From: Phocaeicola_A sp045647865
Lineage (GTDB): Bacteria; Bacteroidota; Bacteroidia; Bacteroidales; Bacteroidaceae
Length of the DNA stretch: 64,000 nucleotides
Direction of reading: 5' to 3'
Assembly (NCBI GenBank): GCA_045647865.1
Contig: JAZRMW010000041.1
Coordinates: 124,001 to 188,000, forward strand
Numbering within the stretch: the first letter of the stretch is position 1; each line of letters begins with the position of its first letter. Below are positions 24,699 to 33,433 of the stretch, in pieces. The position numbers were made by a program, and so were the translations under genes. A model generated the notes under the pieces. The model did not search any database and had not been told where the DNA came from. It saw nothing but the letters and a program-made list of their open reading frames with translations.

Positions 24699-27494
24699 AT
24701 GTCTGAAACCAAATACATCACCATACAAGGTGCGCGGGTGAACAACCTGAAAAACATCAGCGTGAATATCCCACGCGGAAAGTTTGTAGTCATCACGGGA
24801 CTTTCGGGTTCGGGTAAGTCATCCTTGGCCTTTGACACCCTCTATGCCGAAGGCCAACGCAGGTATGTCGAGAGTCTCTCTTCCTATGCACGCCAGTTCT
24901 TGGGACGTATGGGCAAACCCGAGTGTGACTTCATTAAGGGTATCCCACCCGCCATTGCCATCGAACAGAAGGTGAATAGCCGCAATCCGCGTTCAACGGT
25001 AGGTACTTCTACGGAGATATACGAATACCTTCGTCTGCTCTATGCACGCATCGGAAAAACCTATTCACCCATCAGTGGTGAGTTGGTGAAGAAACATTCG
25101 ACGGATGACTTGGTGGAGCGCATGCTTTCCTTCTCGCAAGGTACAAGGTTCACAGTGCTTTGTCCCATAGTACCTCGCGCAGGGCGTACGGTGAATGAGC
25201 AGCTGGCTATCGACCTCCAACAAGGTTTTACCCGCGTGGAGGTGAATGGGGAAATCATGAACATTGAGGACTATTTGAAGGATGTACAACAGGATAACCA
25301 GACAAATCCTCCCACGATTTATCTCCTCATCGACCGTCTCTCGGTCAGCAATGAAGCAAGCACCATCAGCCGTCTGATAGACTCTGCCGAGACCGCATTT
25401 TATGAAGGCGATGGAACCTGTCTGATGCGTATCTATCCCGCAGGACTGCTCTATACCTTCAGTAAGAAATTCGAAGCAGACGGTATCGAATTTGAAGAAC
25501 CTACCGACCAGCTCTTCTCCTTCAATTCGCCCATCGGGGCTTGTCCCGAGTGCGAAGGTTTCGGACGTGTAATAGGTATTGATGAATCTTTGGTAATACC
25601 CAACACGGCCCTCAGCGTCTATGACGGAGCCGTTGTCTGTTGGCGGGGCGAGAAGATGACAGAATGGCTCAACGAATTTATCCGTCGTGCATCCAAACAC
25701 AATTTCCCGATATTCGAACCTTACTACAACCTTACCCAGGCACAGAAGGATTTCCTCTGGCACGGCAAGCGCACCGAGGCTTGTATCGACTCCTTTTTCC
25801 AGATGTTGCAGGAAAACCAGTACAAGATTCAGTATCGCGTCATGTTGGCCCGCTATCGGGGAAAAACCATTTGTCCTGTCTGTCGGGGTACCCGTTTGAA
25901 GAAAGAGGCCCTCTACGTGAAGGTTGGTGGACGCTCCATTGCTGAATTGGTGGAGATGCCCATTACGGAGTTGCAGACATTCTTCCTCAACCTCCAATTG
26001 GATGAACATGATGCTGCCATAGCCAAACGTTTGATGTTGGAGATAAACAACCGCATCCGTTTCTTGGTAGATGTCGGATTGGGTTATCTGACACTCAGCC
26101 GTTTGAGCAATACTTTGTCGGGAGGTGAAAGCCAACGTATCAACCTGGCCACTTCCTTGGGAAGCAGTCTGGTGGGTTCACTCTATATCTTGGATGAACC
26201 GAGTATCGGACTCCATAGCCGCGATACTGAACGTCTCATTCGTGTACTCCGCCAATTGCAAGAATTGGGCAATACCGTCGTAGTGGTAGAACACGATGAG
26301 GAGATAATCCGCGCTGCCGACTATATTATCGACATAGGCCCCAATGCCGGACGTTTGGGTGGAGAGATTGTCTATGAAGGTGACATGCACGACCTCCAAC
26401 GCGGAAGCAACAGCCATACCGTGCGTTATCTGCTTGGGGAAGAGACCATACCCACTCCTCTTTCACATCGCCCTTGGAACAACTACATTACCGTGAAGGG
26501 TGCACGCGAAAACAACTTGAAGGGCATCGACGTAAAGTTCCCCTTGAATGTTATGACCGTAGTGACAGGTGTCAGTGGTTCGGGAAAAAGTACCCTTGTG
26601 AGAGACATCTTCTATCGGGCCCTCAAACGTGAATATGGCGAATCATCCGAACGCCCTGGTGAACACATCGGCTTGGGGGGAGACATCAAGATGATGAACA
26701 ACATCGAGTTTGTTGACCAGAACCCCATCGGCAAGTCCAGTCGAAGCAATCCTGTAACCTATTTGAAGGCTTACGATGAAATACGTAAACTCTATGCCGA
26801 CCAACCGTTATCCAAACAGATGGGATATACAGCAGGACATTTCTCGTTCAACTCCGAAGGTGGACGATGCGAAGAGTGTAAAGGTGAAGGTACCGTTACG
26901 GTAGAGATGCAATTCATGGCCGACCTTGTGTTGGAGTGTGAATCCTGTCACGGAAAGCGTTTCAAGAAAGAAATTCTCGACGTGAAGTTTATGGACAAGA
27001 GCATCTACGACATATTGGATATGACCGTCAACCAAGCCATCGAATTCTTCACCGAACATCGTCAGCCAAAGATTGTGCGCAAACTTCTTCCTCTGCAGGA
27101 GGTGGGACTTGGATACATCAAACTCGGACAATCCTCTTCGACACTGTCAGGAGGTGAGAACCAACGTGTAAAGCTGGCTTACTACCTCAGTATGGAGAAG
27201 ACAGCACCCACCATCTTCGTATTCGACGAACCAACCACAGGACTCCATTTCCACGATATCCGCCAATTGATGAAATCCTTTGATTCCCTTATCCAACGAG
27301 GTCATACGGTAGTCATCATCGAGCACAACATGGAAGTAATCAAGTGTGCCGACCACATCATCGACCTTGGTCCTGAAGGAGGAAACCAAGGAGGCAACCT
27401 CGTCGTTTGTGGCACTCCTGAGGAAGTGGCCGCATGTGAAGCATCCTATACCGGGCGGTTTTTGAAGGAGATACTGGGAAGCATGTCGGAATAA
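24699..27494 (+). CDS. uvrA: Excinuclease ABC subunit A
   Basis: 931 residues, full length. UvrA is the damage-recognition ATPase of nucleotide excision repair. Two ABC halves: Walker A GLSGSGKSS (near 33) and GVSGSGKST (near 624); signatures LSGGESQR (near 473) and LSGGENQR (near 816) with DEPSIGLH and DEPTTGLH. Zinc modules are CPECEG (near 281) with CPVCRG (near 392), and CEECKG (near 723) with CESCHG (near 747). It stands alone, with uvrB not in the window. A strong terminator lies 165 bases downstream. Confidence 0.98.
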   Translation: MSETKYITIQGARVNNLKNISVNIPRGKFVVITGLSGSGKSSLAFDTLYAEGQRRYVESLSSYARQFLGRMGKPECDFIKGIPPAIAIEQKVNSRNPRSTVGTSTEIYEYLRLLYARIGKTYSPISGELVKKHSTDDLVERMLSFSQGTRFTVLCPIVPRAGRTVNEQLAIDLQQGFTRVEVNGEIMNIEDYLKDVQQDNQTNPPTIYLLIDRLSVSNEASTISRLIDSAETAFYEGDGTCLMRIYPAGLLYTFSKKFEADGIEFEEPTDQLFSFNSPIGACPECEGFGRVIGIDESLVIPNTALSVYDGAVVCWRGEKMTEWLNEFIRRASKHNFPIFEPYYNLTQAQKDFLWHGKRTEACIDSFFQMLQENQYKIQYRVMLARYRGKTICPVCRGTRLKKEALYVKVGGRSIAELVEMPITELQTFFLNLQLDEHDAAIAKRLMLEINNRIRFLVDVGLGYLTLSRLSNTLSGGESQRINLATSLGSSLVGSLYILDEPSIGLHSRDTERLIRVLRQLQELGNTVVVVEHDEEIIRAADYIIDIGPNAGRLGGEIVYEGDMHDLQRGSNSHTVRYLLGEETIPTPLSHRPWNNYITVKGARENNLKGIDVKFPLNVMTVVTGVSGSGKSTLVRDIFYRALKREYGESSERPGEHIGLGGDIKMMNNIEFVDQNPIGKSSRSNPVTYLKAYDEIRKLYADQPLSKQMGYTAGHFSFNSEGGRCEECKGEGTVTVEMQFMADLVLECESCHGKRFKKEILDVKFMDKSIYDILDMTVNQAIEFFTEHRQPKIVRKLLPLQEVGLGYIKLGQSSSTLSGGENQRVKLAYYLSMEKTAPTIFVFDEPTTGLHFHDIRQLMKSFDSLIQRGHTVVIIEHNMEVIKCADHIIDLGPEGGNQGGNLVVCGTPEEVAACEASYTGRFLKEILGSMSE

Positions 27495-27659
27495 GTATTA
27501 GAGAATGAGGGCGTGTCACAATGCCCTCTCATTGTGGGAACATTCTAGTTGAAAAACTCTTTGTCCTCAGCATTATAGGTTCATCGGCCAAGCATCTTAT
27601 GATACTTCCCACTTTATCTTAACTTCTCTTAAGTTGCAGGGGCATAACTCATCGATAAC

Positions 27660-27696
27660 AAAAAAGGCATCCATCACTCACTCGGATGCCTTTTTT
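27660..27696. terminator. Strong bidirectional-type terminator after uvrA
   Basis: Perfect 13-bp stem AAAAAAGGCATCC (27660-27672) / GGATGCCTTTTTT (27684-27696) with an 11-base loop. A run on one side and T run on the other allow termination on both strands. Confidence 0.85.
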
Positions 27697-27753
27697 GTTT
27701 CCCTTCTTGAAATGATTCCTGTTGATTCTATAAACAATTTGGGATGTTCAAAG

Positions 27754-27786
27754 GATTAGCATTCTTCAGCCGAAAGAATGCTAATC
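27754..27786. repeat. Isolated 13-bp perfect hairpin
   Basis: GATTAGCATTCTT (27754-27766) pairs perfectly with AAGAATGCTAATC (27774-27786) around a 7-base loop, with no T run after it. A second short palindrome (27797-27811) reuses the AAGAAT/ATTCTT ends. Not a standard terminator; it may be a protein-binding site or part of an RNA. Confidence 0.6.
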
Positions 27787-27863
27787 TTATGCGGGTAAGA
27801 ATAGTATTCTTTAAGGGCTTTTATCGAAACATCAACGCGTAAACGTCGCACGGATAAACGCCT

Positions 27864-27891
27864 CTTGAACTTTGAACCTTGAACTTTGAAC
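27864..27891. repeat. Four-unit heptamer array
   Basis: CTTGAAC, TTTGAAC, CTTGAAC, TTTGAAC in exact 7-base steps; same family as 15525-15552. Confidence 0.7.
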
Positions 27892-28111
27892 TCACTCGTC
27901 ACTCGTAGCTGATTAAACCTTGAACTCAACGCTTCAACTTCTCAACGGTTGCAAAAGTAACACTCAACTAGTTCTTCTACCCTTTGGGGTATTGCGGGGG
28001 CTACTCTTTATTGCTCATTACCAAGACACATAAAGTGCTCAGTACTAATCTAAAATGTTTTCCAACATATATTCTATTGTCTATTAAATAGAGTTAATAG
28101 TACCTCTTATA

Positions 28112-28142
28112 TTGCAAGTATTAGAAAACATCAATATATTTG
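28112..28142 (+). promoter_or_regulatory. Bacteroidetes-type promoter of the small gene at 28167
   Basis: TTG at 28112-28114, a 20-base spacer, then TATATTTG at 28135-28142: a good fit to -33 TTG and -7 TAnnTTTG. The start codon is 24 bases downstream, giving a very short leader. The best promoter in the window. Confidence 0.7.
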
Positions 28143-28166
28143 CACGGTCGATTAAAATAAAAAGAT

Positions 28167-28508
28167 ATGTTTTACGGATTAAACACTTTAGCAGAAGACG
28201 CGACCAAATTGATTGTATTGCAAGATGATAATATTCGTCGTGCAAATGATGAATGGGAAAAGTCTAAGACAAGGGCACAGATATGCCAAGTAATGAATCA
28301 AAAAGCAAATCATGCTCTTGCATGTGTATTGTTAGATTTGGGCGTAGGATATATGCCATACCAAACAAGACAAGAGTTGATGCGTCATCATTATAATGAA
28401 TTCTACCAATGTGATAATGACCTTGGTGAAATATTGCAGGAATACGCTCGCGGCAAAGTAATCTCATCTGCTGCAGAATTACGTTCACGCAGCAGACAAG
28501 GTTACTGA
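28167..28508 (+). CDS. Small protein of unknown function
   Basis: 113 residues, not recognised. It has no signal peptide or membrane span; composition is mixed charged with likely helices throughout, and a run HHYNEFYQCDNDLGEILQEYARG near residues 71-93. A good housekeeping-type promoter sits directly upstream. It converges on the CHAT gene, with only 10 bases between the two stop codons, at the left edge of the AT-rich accessory region. Whether it belongs to the neighbouring protease system cannot be told. Confidence 0.6.
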   Translation: MFYGLNTLAEDATKLIVLQDDNIRRANDEWEKSKTRAQICQVMNQKANHALACVLLDLGVGYMPYQTRQELMRHHYNEFYQCDNDLGEILQEYARGKVISSAAELRSRSRQGY

Positions 28509-28518
28509 CATCAATGTA

Positions 28519-31509
28519 TTAATCCAACATAATCCATCCCGCCCAATATTTCGGGTCGGGCTTGATGGAACGGATATAACGTTGGGCGTTGTAGAATGCA
28601 TCGTGTTTGGATTGACCAGAAAATAAGTTTGTATAGAACTTATTCATCATGGCCATGGTAGTTTGATCATCCACTTCTGTAAGACTCATCACGATGGTTT
28701 GTGCACCAGCCATTTTGAATGCGCGTTGCAAACCAAACACTCCGTCACTGGTGATTTTACCTAAACCTGTTTGACAAGCGGAAAGAACCACCAAATCAGC
28801 ACCTCGTAAATCAAGGTCGCTGATTTCTTGTGCTTTCAAAATTCCATCCTCCACCCGGTCAGGGATTGTCTCACCTTTCCATGCACGATTACCTCCAGAA
28901 AGCACCAAACCAGATCGCCACATGGAGAAATCGGGGTGATAGGTTGAGGTGGTATTCATGAACGTTGGTTTGAAGTAGTCTTTCTCTTTGGCCACTTTAT
29001 CCGGATAAAAGAATCCGTGTGTAGCCAAGTGGATAATGTTATATCCTTTGCCAGACAACGATTTAAAGGATTCTTCATTACCTTTATTATGTTGATAAGT
29101 CGCAGTTGTCACTTGATTTTTGTTCAATAAGTCCGATATATATTCAACTTCTCGTTCTGTATTTCCCAATTTTGTCCATACATAACCACGAATAGAATCT
29201 TCCAACAAACCACGCGAAACAAAGAAACCTTCTTTCTCGTCAGATTGAATTTGACTTTCGGTTATCATCTCTTCATCAGTCATTTCATAATTCAAATTTC
29301 CATAAAGCACAGCCTTTTCATATTTTACCTTTTCTTTTTTCATAGCCAATTCACGCGTAGAAGAAACACGATGCATGTGATAAACATCACTCATTACCTT
29401 TCCATCTCCAATGGGTAATGATTCAATAGGTATTTGGTGTAATATGCCAGAAGGGGAGAAATAGATGTGGTCACCAGGATTGATAATTTTATTATGTATC
29501 ATTGAATACCAAATACTACGACATAAAGAATCTCCAATGTTTGCCTTTTCATAAAAAGATTGTATCAGACTTTCTTTCTTTAATGGTATAAAAACAGGCT
29601 CTTCCATATTTGAACGAATAGCAATTGCAGAATAAACAATAGAGTCAGTTTCATACATACTCCATGGATGTTTTATAAATTCTATTGCAACTTCGTTTGC
29701 AAACAAACAACCTTTTATCGTTTTCCAGTCATTTTTAAAATTGGGAATATCAAAATTTTTGGAGTTTGCTAACTCTAATCTTAGTTTACGCTCCAACTTA
29801 CTAATTCTTGATTGTAAGCTATCAGAATTAGTATTGTCAAGCTTTTCAAGTCCTATTTGTTGTTTGTAATTTAAGAGAGTTTCATACTCTGATTTATGAT
29901 TTTTTCGTAATAATTCTACAGTTCTCTTTGTGCTATTAAGCAATAATCCTTTAAATAGTAAAGAATTATCATAAGTCAATTCTTTCAATAATTTACGTGA
30001 TTCTTTCTTTTCTGCTATAAAAATCAACTCAGGAATATCCTCATTGAAATTTTCATTAAAATAGTCACTAAAATTACCTTTTTCAGAATCCAAATATAAA
30101 CATAATTGTGTTTCAAGAAATTCTTTTATTATATCTCCTTCTTCTTTTAAAGCTAAAAAATAGCCCTCTTTATCCCCAGAAAAATATATATCACGAATTT
30201 TACTTTCTAATCCCTTTATATAATTTGGTGTATATTTGCCTGAAAGTTTTTCTATTAAAGATAAATATTCATTATAACAGGAAATAGAACGATTGTAATT
30301 TCCCATAAGACTAAAGCATTCCCCTAACCGATATTTTAACTCAGCATAAATATGTATATATTCCTTCTGTTCTGCTAATTGGTCATATATTATTTTTATT
30401 ACCTCTTCATAATTCTCTGTTTCAATGCTAATATCTATTAAATGATCTATATATGACAACATTCCGTATCCATATGTCCTACTATTTTTTTGTCCAATGG
30501 AATCCAACAAAGAAAGTCCTTTCATCGCGAAATGTGCGGCTTTATTATACATCTCATTTGAAGCGTAAATTTCAGACAAATTAAGCAGTGATAGAGCATA
30601 GTTAGATGCATATTCTTTATCATTTTCATACATTTCTTTTGCTATTTTGCTTGCTTCAATGATATAGTTACTAACATTTTCTTCATCTCCAACTCCACTA
30701 TAATAAATACCCAAATTATTTAATGCGTTTATGTATTGCGAAGATTGCTCTCCTGCTAGTTTTTTAATGTTAACAAGGACTTCTTGCCCAACATTAATTG
30801 CGATAGAATAGTTGCCGATATACGCATTACACAATGCGTAATTAGATATCGTTCCCCAATAAATTAGATCTCTTTGGTTCGCACTTAATTTATATCTTTC
30901 AAAATAAGCAATTGCATTTTTATATTGAGACAATTGCATATAACATTCGCCTATTCCTACAAGACTTGAAACATAGATGTCAGGCTTTTGTTCTTTTTCA
31001 TCACACAAACTAACACAACGTTCATACAGAGATATAGCTTCATTGTAATATTGTTGTTCCTTTTTACAATGCCCCAATATTTGATATGCAGTCTCAATAT
31101 AGTTGTAGCTATTTTTTTTGGACTTATTATAAAAAAGTAGGATTTGATTGGCATGAGATTCTGCTCTTTTATAGAGTTTATTATTTAAGAAACCATTTGC
31201 CAATATTACAGAAACCCATGCAGCATCTGTATTATCTTTTTTATACTGCAATTTTATCGAATTTTCAAATTCTTGCAAATTAAATTCCTTACTTTGATTT
31301 AGCAAATAGGATGTTTGCAGATAAAAAGAAACATCATCTTTAATACTATCGGGAAGATTTTCTTTTAGCCAATTTTGCATCTCCTGCGAAGAAGACTTGC
31401 ATACTTCTGGATTATTAGTTATTTTCTCAAATCTTTCTTGTGAAAAGGTTTGAGAGTGTACTTTAACATGAAAAACGAAAAATAAGAATACAAATATAAA
31501 TGCTTTCAT
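28519..31509 (-). CDS. Exported TPR-CHAT protein (caspase-like CHAT peptidase)
   Basis: 996 residues. A signal peptide (hydrophobic core FIFVFLFFVFHVKVHS, then QTF) sends it out of the cytoplasm. Residues ~100-480 are a ladder of TPR-like helical pairs (YNEAISLYERCVSLC, YKNAIAYFERYK, YNRSISCYNEYLSL). The C-terminal ~330 residues are a CHAT domain, a caspase-fold peptidase: catalytic His in IIHLATHGFF (near residue 830) and catalytic Cys in LSACQTGLG (near 912), ending WAGWIMLD. CHAT proteases cut defined protein targets in cell-death and signalling systems; TPRs are usually the sensor or substrate-binding part. Its start overlaps the HEPN gene stop by 4 bases, so it is the last gene of a five-gene operon. 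Strongly AT-rich. Confidence 0.85.
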   Translation of the reverse strand: MKAFIFVFLFFVFHVKVHSQTFSQERFEKITNNPEVCKSSSQEMQNWLKENLPDSIKDDVSFYLQTSYLLNQSKEFNLQEFENSIKLQYKKDNTDAAWVSVILANGFLNNKLYKRAESHANQILLFYNKSKKNSYNYIETAYQILGHCKKEQQYYNEAISLYERCVSLCDEKEQKPDIYVSSLVGIGECYMQLSQYKNAIAYFERYKLSANQRDLIYWGTISNYALCNAYIGNYSIAINVGQEVLVNIKKLAGEQSSQYINALNNLGIYYSGVGDEENVSNYIIEASKIAKEMYENDKEYASNYALSLLNLSEIYASNEMYNKAAHFAMKGLSLLDSIGQKNSRTYGYGMLSYIDHLIDISIETENYEEVIKIIYDQLAEQKEYIHIYAELKYRLGECFSLMGNYNRSISCYNEYLSLIEKLSGKYTPNYIKGLESKIRDIYFSGDKEGYFLALKEEGDIIKEFLETQLCLYLDSEKGNFSDYFNENFNEDIPELIFIAEKKESRKLLKELTYDNSLLFKGLLLNSTKRTVELLRKNHKSEYETLLNYKQQIGLEKLDNTNSDSLQSRISKLERKLRLELANSKNFDIPNFKNDWKTIKGCLFANEVAIEFIKHPWSMYETDSIVYSAIAIRSNMEEPVFIPLKKESLIQSFYEKANIGDSLCRSIWYSMIHNKIINPGDHIYFSPSGILHQIPIESLPIGDGKVMSDVYHMHRVSSTRELAMKKEKVKYEKAVLYGNLNYEMTDEEMITESQIQSDEKEGFFVSRGLLEDSIRGYVWTKLGNTEREVEYISDLLNKNQVTTATYQHNKGNEESFKSLSGKGYNIIHLATHGFFYPDKVAKEKDYFKPTFMNTTSTYHPDFSMWRSGLVLSGGNRAWKGETIPDRVEDGILKAQEISDLDLRGADLVVLSACQTGLGKITSDGVFGLQRAFKMAGAQTIVMSLTEVDDQTTMAMMNKFYTNLFSGQSKHDAFYNAQRYIRSIKPDPKYWAGWIMLD

Positions 31510-32213
31510 TTTCTATTGCTTTTTAATGCGATTATTTTTGTAAAAGAATAATAAAAATACAAAATTACATTACACACAAACTTAATATAGTTCGGTGATA
31601 AATAGAAGTCAATTCTATCAATATTACCCCATTTCAGCTGATCTATTATCTTAACAGATTCGTGTTTTTTCAAATGACGTATTATTTGTTGCTCTCTACT
31701 GTTCATTCCTTTCCCTTTATGTTCCTCTACATTATAATTTTTCCGTTTCATATATAATTGAGCATCTTCATGTACTAAGGTATTTCGTACTAATACAATT
31801 TCTTTTATAGAATTGAAAGTATGTAAAGTAGCCCCATTCAATTTTATACATTTTTCTTTTACTATATATTCAACCATAGAAGCTACAATACTTTTATTAC
31901 CCTCTTTATTGGGATTTTGTTTCAAAGTTTCCCTATATAAATTCTTAAGGAAGAATTCAAACGTAGATACTATAAGCATCAAAGCCCCCTTTAGACAAGT
32001 CTGTTTGTATTCCATAAGAAACAATAAGGTGTCGTTTTCTGCTTGAGCCAATTCGTATTGATTTTTACAATTATCTAATATTCTTTTATAATCGTCTTCT
32101 TGTACTTTTATATATTCACTGTTATTATCGACTAAACGTTTGATTTCATTTATTTTAGTCTTTAATAATTCTCTTTCCATTTTATATTTATGAGGACGAG
32201 TTCTATATTTCAT
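31506..32213 (-). CDS. HEPN-like protein with RNTLVH motif
   Basis: 235 residues. No family is certain, but residues 136-150 (IKEIVLVRNTLVHED) hold Arg143-Asn144-x3-His148, the Rx4-6H motif with Asn after Arg that marks the active site of HEPN ribonucleases. It follows helical segments (LKGALMLIVSTFEFFLKNLYRE), as in HEPN bundles of the RiboL-PSP and MAE_28990 kind. HEPN proteins are common toxins or RNases in defence systems. The gene overlaps both neighbours by 4 bases (32210-32213 and 31506-31509), so it is a translationally coupled, integral part of the operon. No signal peptide, hence probably cytoplasmic. The RNase role is inference; some HEPN proteins are scaffolds. Confidence 0.65.
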   Translation of the reverse strand: MKYRTRPHKYKMERELLKTKINEIKRLVDNNSEYIKVQEDDYKRILDNCKNQYELAQAENDTLLFLMEYKQTCLKGALMLIVSTFEFFLKNLYRETLKQNPNKEGNKSIVASMVEYIVKEKCIKLNGATLHTFNSIKEIVLVRNTLVHEDAQLYMKRKNYNVEEHKGKGMNSREQQIIRHLKKHESVKIIDQLKWGNIDRIDFYLSPNYIKFVCNVILYFYYSFTKIIALKSNRK

Positions 32214-32866
32214 TCTATATCTAAATTTATTTTGTTAATAAGTTCTTCGGCTTTCTCTCCTTCATGCACCTTCAAATAAGCCAAAGCTAGATACCAATTT
32301 GCTTGTTGGTAATACTCTGTGGCTTCACCATGATTAACCAATTCCTCTAATAAGTGAATAGCTTGGGGAAGTTGGTCTGTTTCAATCAAGCAAATAGCTT
32401 TGTATATCAAGAAGTTTTCATCAAGATTAAGAATCACATCTAATTTTTGTAAAGCCGCAGAATAGTCCTGGTGTTGATAAGCATCCATTGCCTCTGTCAA
32501 TTCAAGAGAAAGGGGAGATTCTTCACCGCGAGACATCAACTGAGGGTCATATTCCAATGGGGTATAATGTGTACGAAAGGCTTCATCCATTCGTAGATTA
32601 TTGCGATATATATTCAATGAAAACACTATAGCAATGATGGCTGCAATAGAGGCTATTGACAACCAAATAGACTTAATCTTTGATGATGTCTTTTTAGTTT
32701 TTGTTGACAATGGTTGTTTGTTGCAAGCTTTTCTATATACTTTTTCCCTTTCCCCGTCTTTTATACTCAGAAATTCTCGCAATACAGTAAAGTCACGCTC
32801 ATCCTTTTCCTTTCCTACGCGTTGGATAGCTTGCTCTATAAGTTTATCTATTTTCTGTTCTTCCAT
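32210..32866 (-). CDS. Single-pass membrane protein with periplasmic TPR domain, possible anti-sigma factor
   Basis: 218 residues from ATG 32866; the longer frame to 32929 would overlap the sigma gene by 61 bases, whereas this start gives a 2-base gap. About 64 charged cytoplasmic residues (MEEQKIDKLIEQAIQRVG) precede one membrane helix (residues ~65-86). The outer part has TPR-like pairs (AMDAYQHQDYSAALQKLDVIL, AIHLLEELVNHG, WYLALAYLKVHEGEKAEELI). Directly after an ECF sigma gene this is the topology of an anti-sigma regulator: inner sigma-binding tail, one span, outer sensor. No FecR or zinc anti-sigma signature is seen, so the role is inferred from place and topology. Confidence 0.7.
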   Translation of the reverse strand: MEEQKIDKLIEQAIQRVGKEKDERDFTVLREFLSIKDGEREKVYRKACNKQPLSTKTKKTSSKIKSIWLSIASIAAIIAIVFSLNIYRNNLRMDEAFRTHYTPLEYDPQLMSRGEESPLSLELTEAMDAYQHQDYSAALQKLDVILNLDENFLIYKAICLIETDQLPQAIHLLEELVNHGEATEYYQQANWYLALAYLKVHEGEKAEELINKINLDIE

Positions 32867-32868
32867 AA

Positions 32869-33429
32869 TCAAATCAATCCTTTTTGCTTGAATACATTCA
32901 TAACCTTTTCTCTCAACCGCTTCATGCAACGACTCTTTTCTGTCTTCACTACATCTGCACTACGAGCGCCCGTCAGTTGGGCCAATGTTTCTAATGAAAG
33001 ATGTTGCCAATAGAATCCAAAAAGAATTTTCTTGCATTTATCACAATCAAATTCTTGTACAATACGGTAAACTTCTTCCTGCATTTCCACTGTTGTTTCA
33101 TCATCGTCTGCCATATCAATGCTACTGCCTGGCAAACCTATTTCATAATCGGGCAATTCGGTCGTATTGTCTTTTGTCCGAAGCAAACTGACAGCTTTGT
33201 TTCTTCCAATCTGATTGATATAGGTTTGCAATGAACAGGTCAAAGTCTGTAGTTTTCCAGAAGAAATGTTGTCGCAAAGAGCTAAAAAAGAATCGTTGTA
33301 AACCTCTTCCAGCTCTTCTTCCGTAATCATAGAAACAGCCACATGGATATATGCAAAAAAACCTGTGCGTAGTTCTGCATATATGCGGTTAGTCTCTTGA
33401 TTGTTTTGTATGTCCCTTAATAAATCCAT
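32869..33429 (-). CDS. ECF-type RNA polymerase sigma factor
   Basis: 186 residues, two-domain sigma-70 of the extracytoplasmic function class. Region 2 spans residues ~20-90 (TEEELEEVYNDSFLALCDN then TYINQIGRNKAVSLLR). Region 4 with its helix-turn-helix is at ~130-180 (WQHLSLETLAQLTGARSADVV, KSRCMKRLREKV). It would redirect RNA polymerase to a small promoter set. It sits 4 bases after the caspase gene and 2 bases before the TPR membrane protein. Two identical ECF-like promoter elements at 34362 and 35266 on the other strand are candidate targets. Confidence 0.85.
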   Translation of the reverse strand: MDLLRDIQNNQETNRIYAELRTGFFAYIHVAVSMITEEELEEVYNDSFLALCDNISSGKLQTLTCSLQTYINQIGRNKAVSLLRTKDNTTELPDYEIGLPGSSIDMADDDETTVEMQEEVYRIVQEFDCDKCKKILFGFYWQHLSLETLAQLTGARSADVVKTEKSRCMKRLREKVMNVFKQKGLI

Positions 33430-33433
33430 AGGC

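Larger units (their letters stand above)
27495..28166. other. Gene-poor 672-base gap with hairpins and repeats
   Basis: It contains an imperfect hairpin right after uvrA (GAGGGC 27507-27512 / GCCCTC 27523-27528), the strong terminator at 27660-27696, an isolated 13-bp hairpin at 27754-27786 followed by the palindrome AAGAATAGTATTCTT (27797-27811), a heptamer array at 27864-27891 with an ACTCGTC/ACTCGTA pair at 27894-27907, and the promoter of the next gene. No convincing open frame. The stretch 27530-27660 could hold a small RNA ending at the terminator, but nothing diagnostic is seen. Confidence 0.55.

Noticed and set aside
25065..26135. 356-codon minus-strand frame opposite uvrA
   Set aside because: Antisense shadow of a highly conserved gene, with no recognisable domain.
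27530..27660. Small RNA gene ending at the uvrA terminator
   Set aside because: No promoter box or conserved RNA family feature could be identified; the terminator is explained by uvrA.
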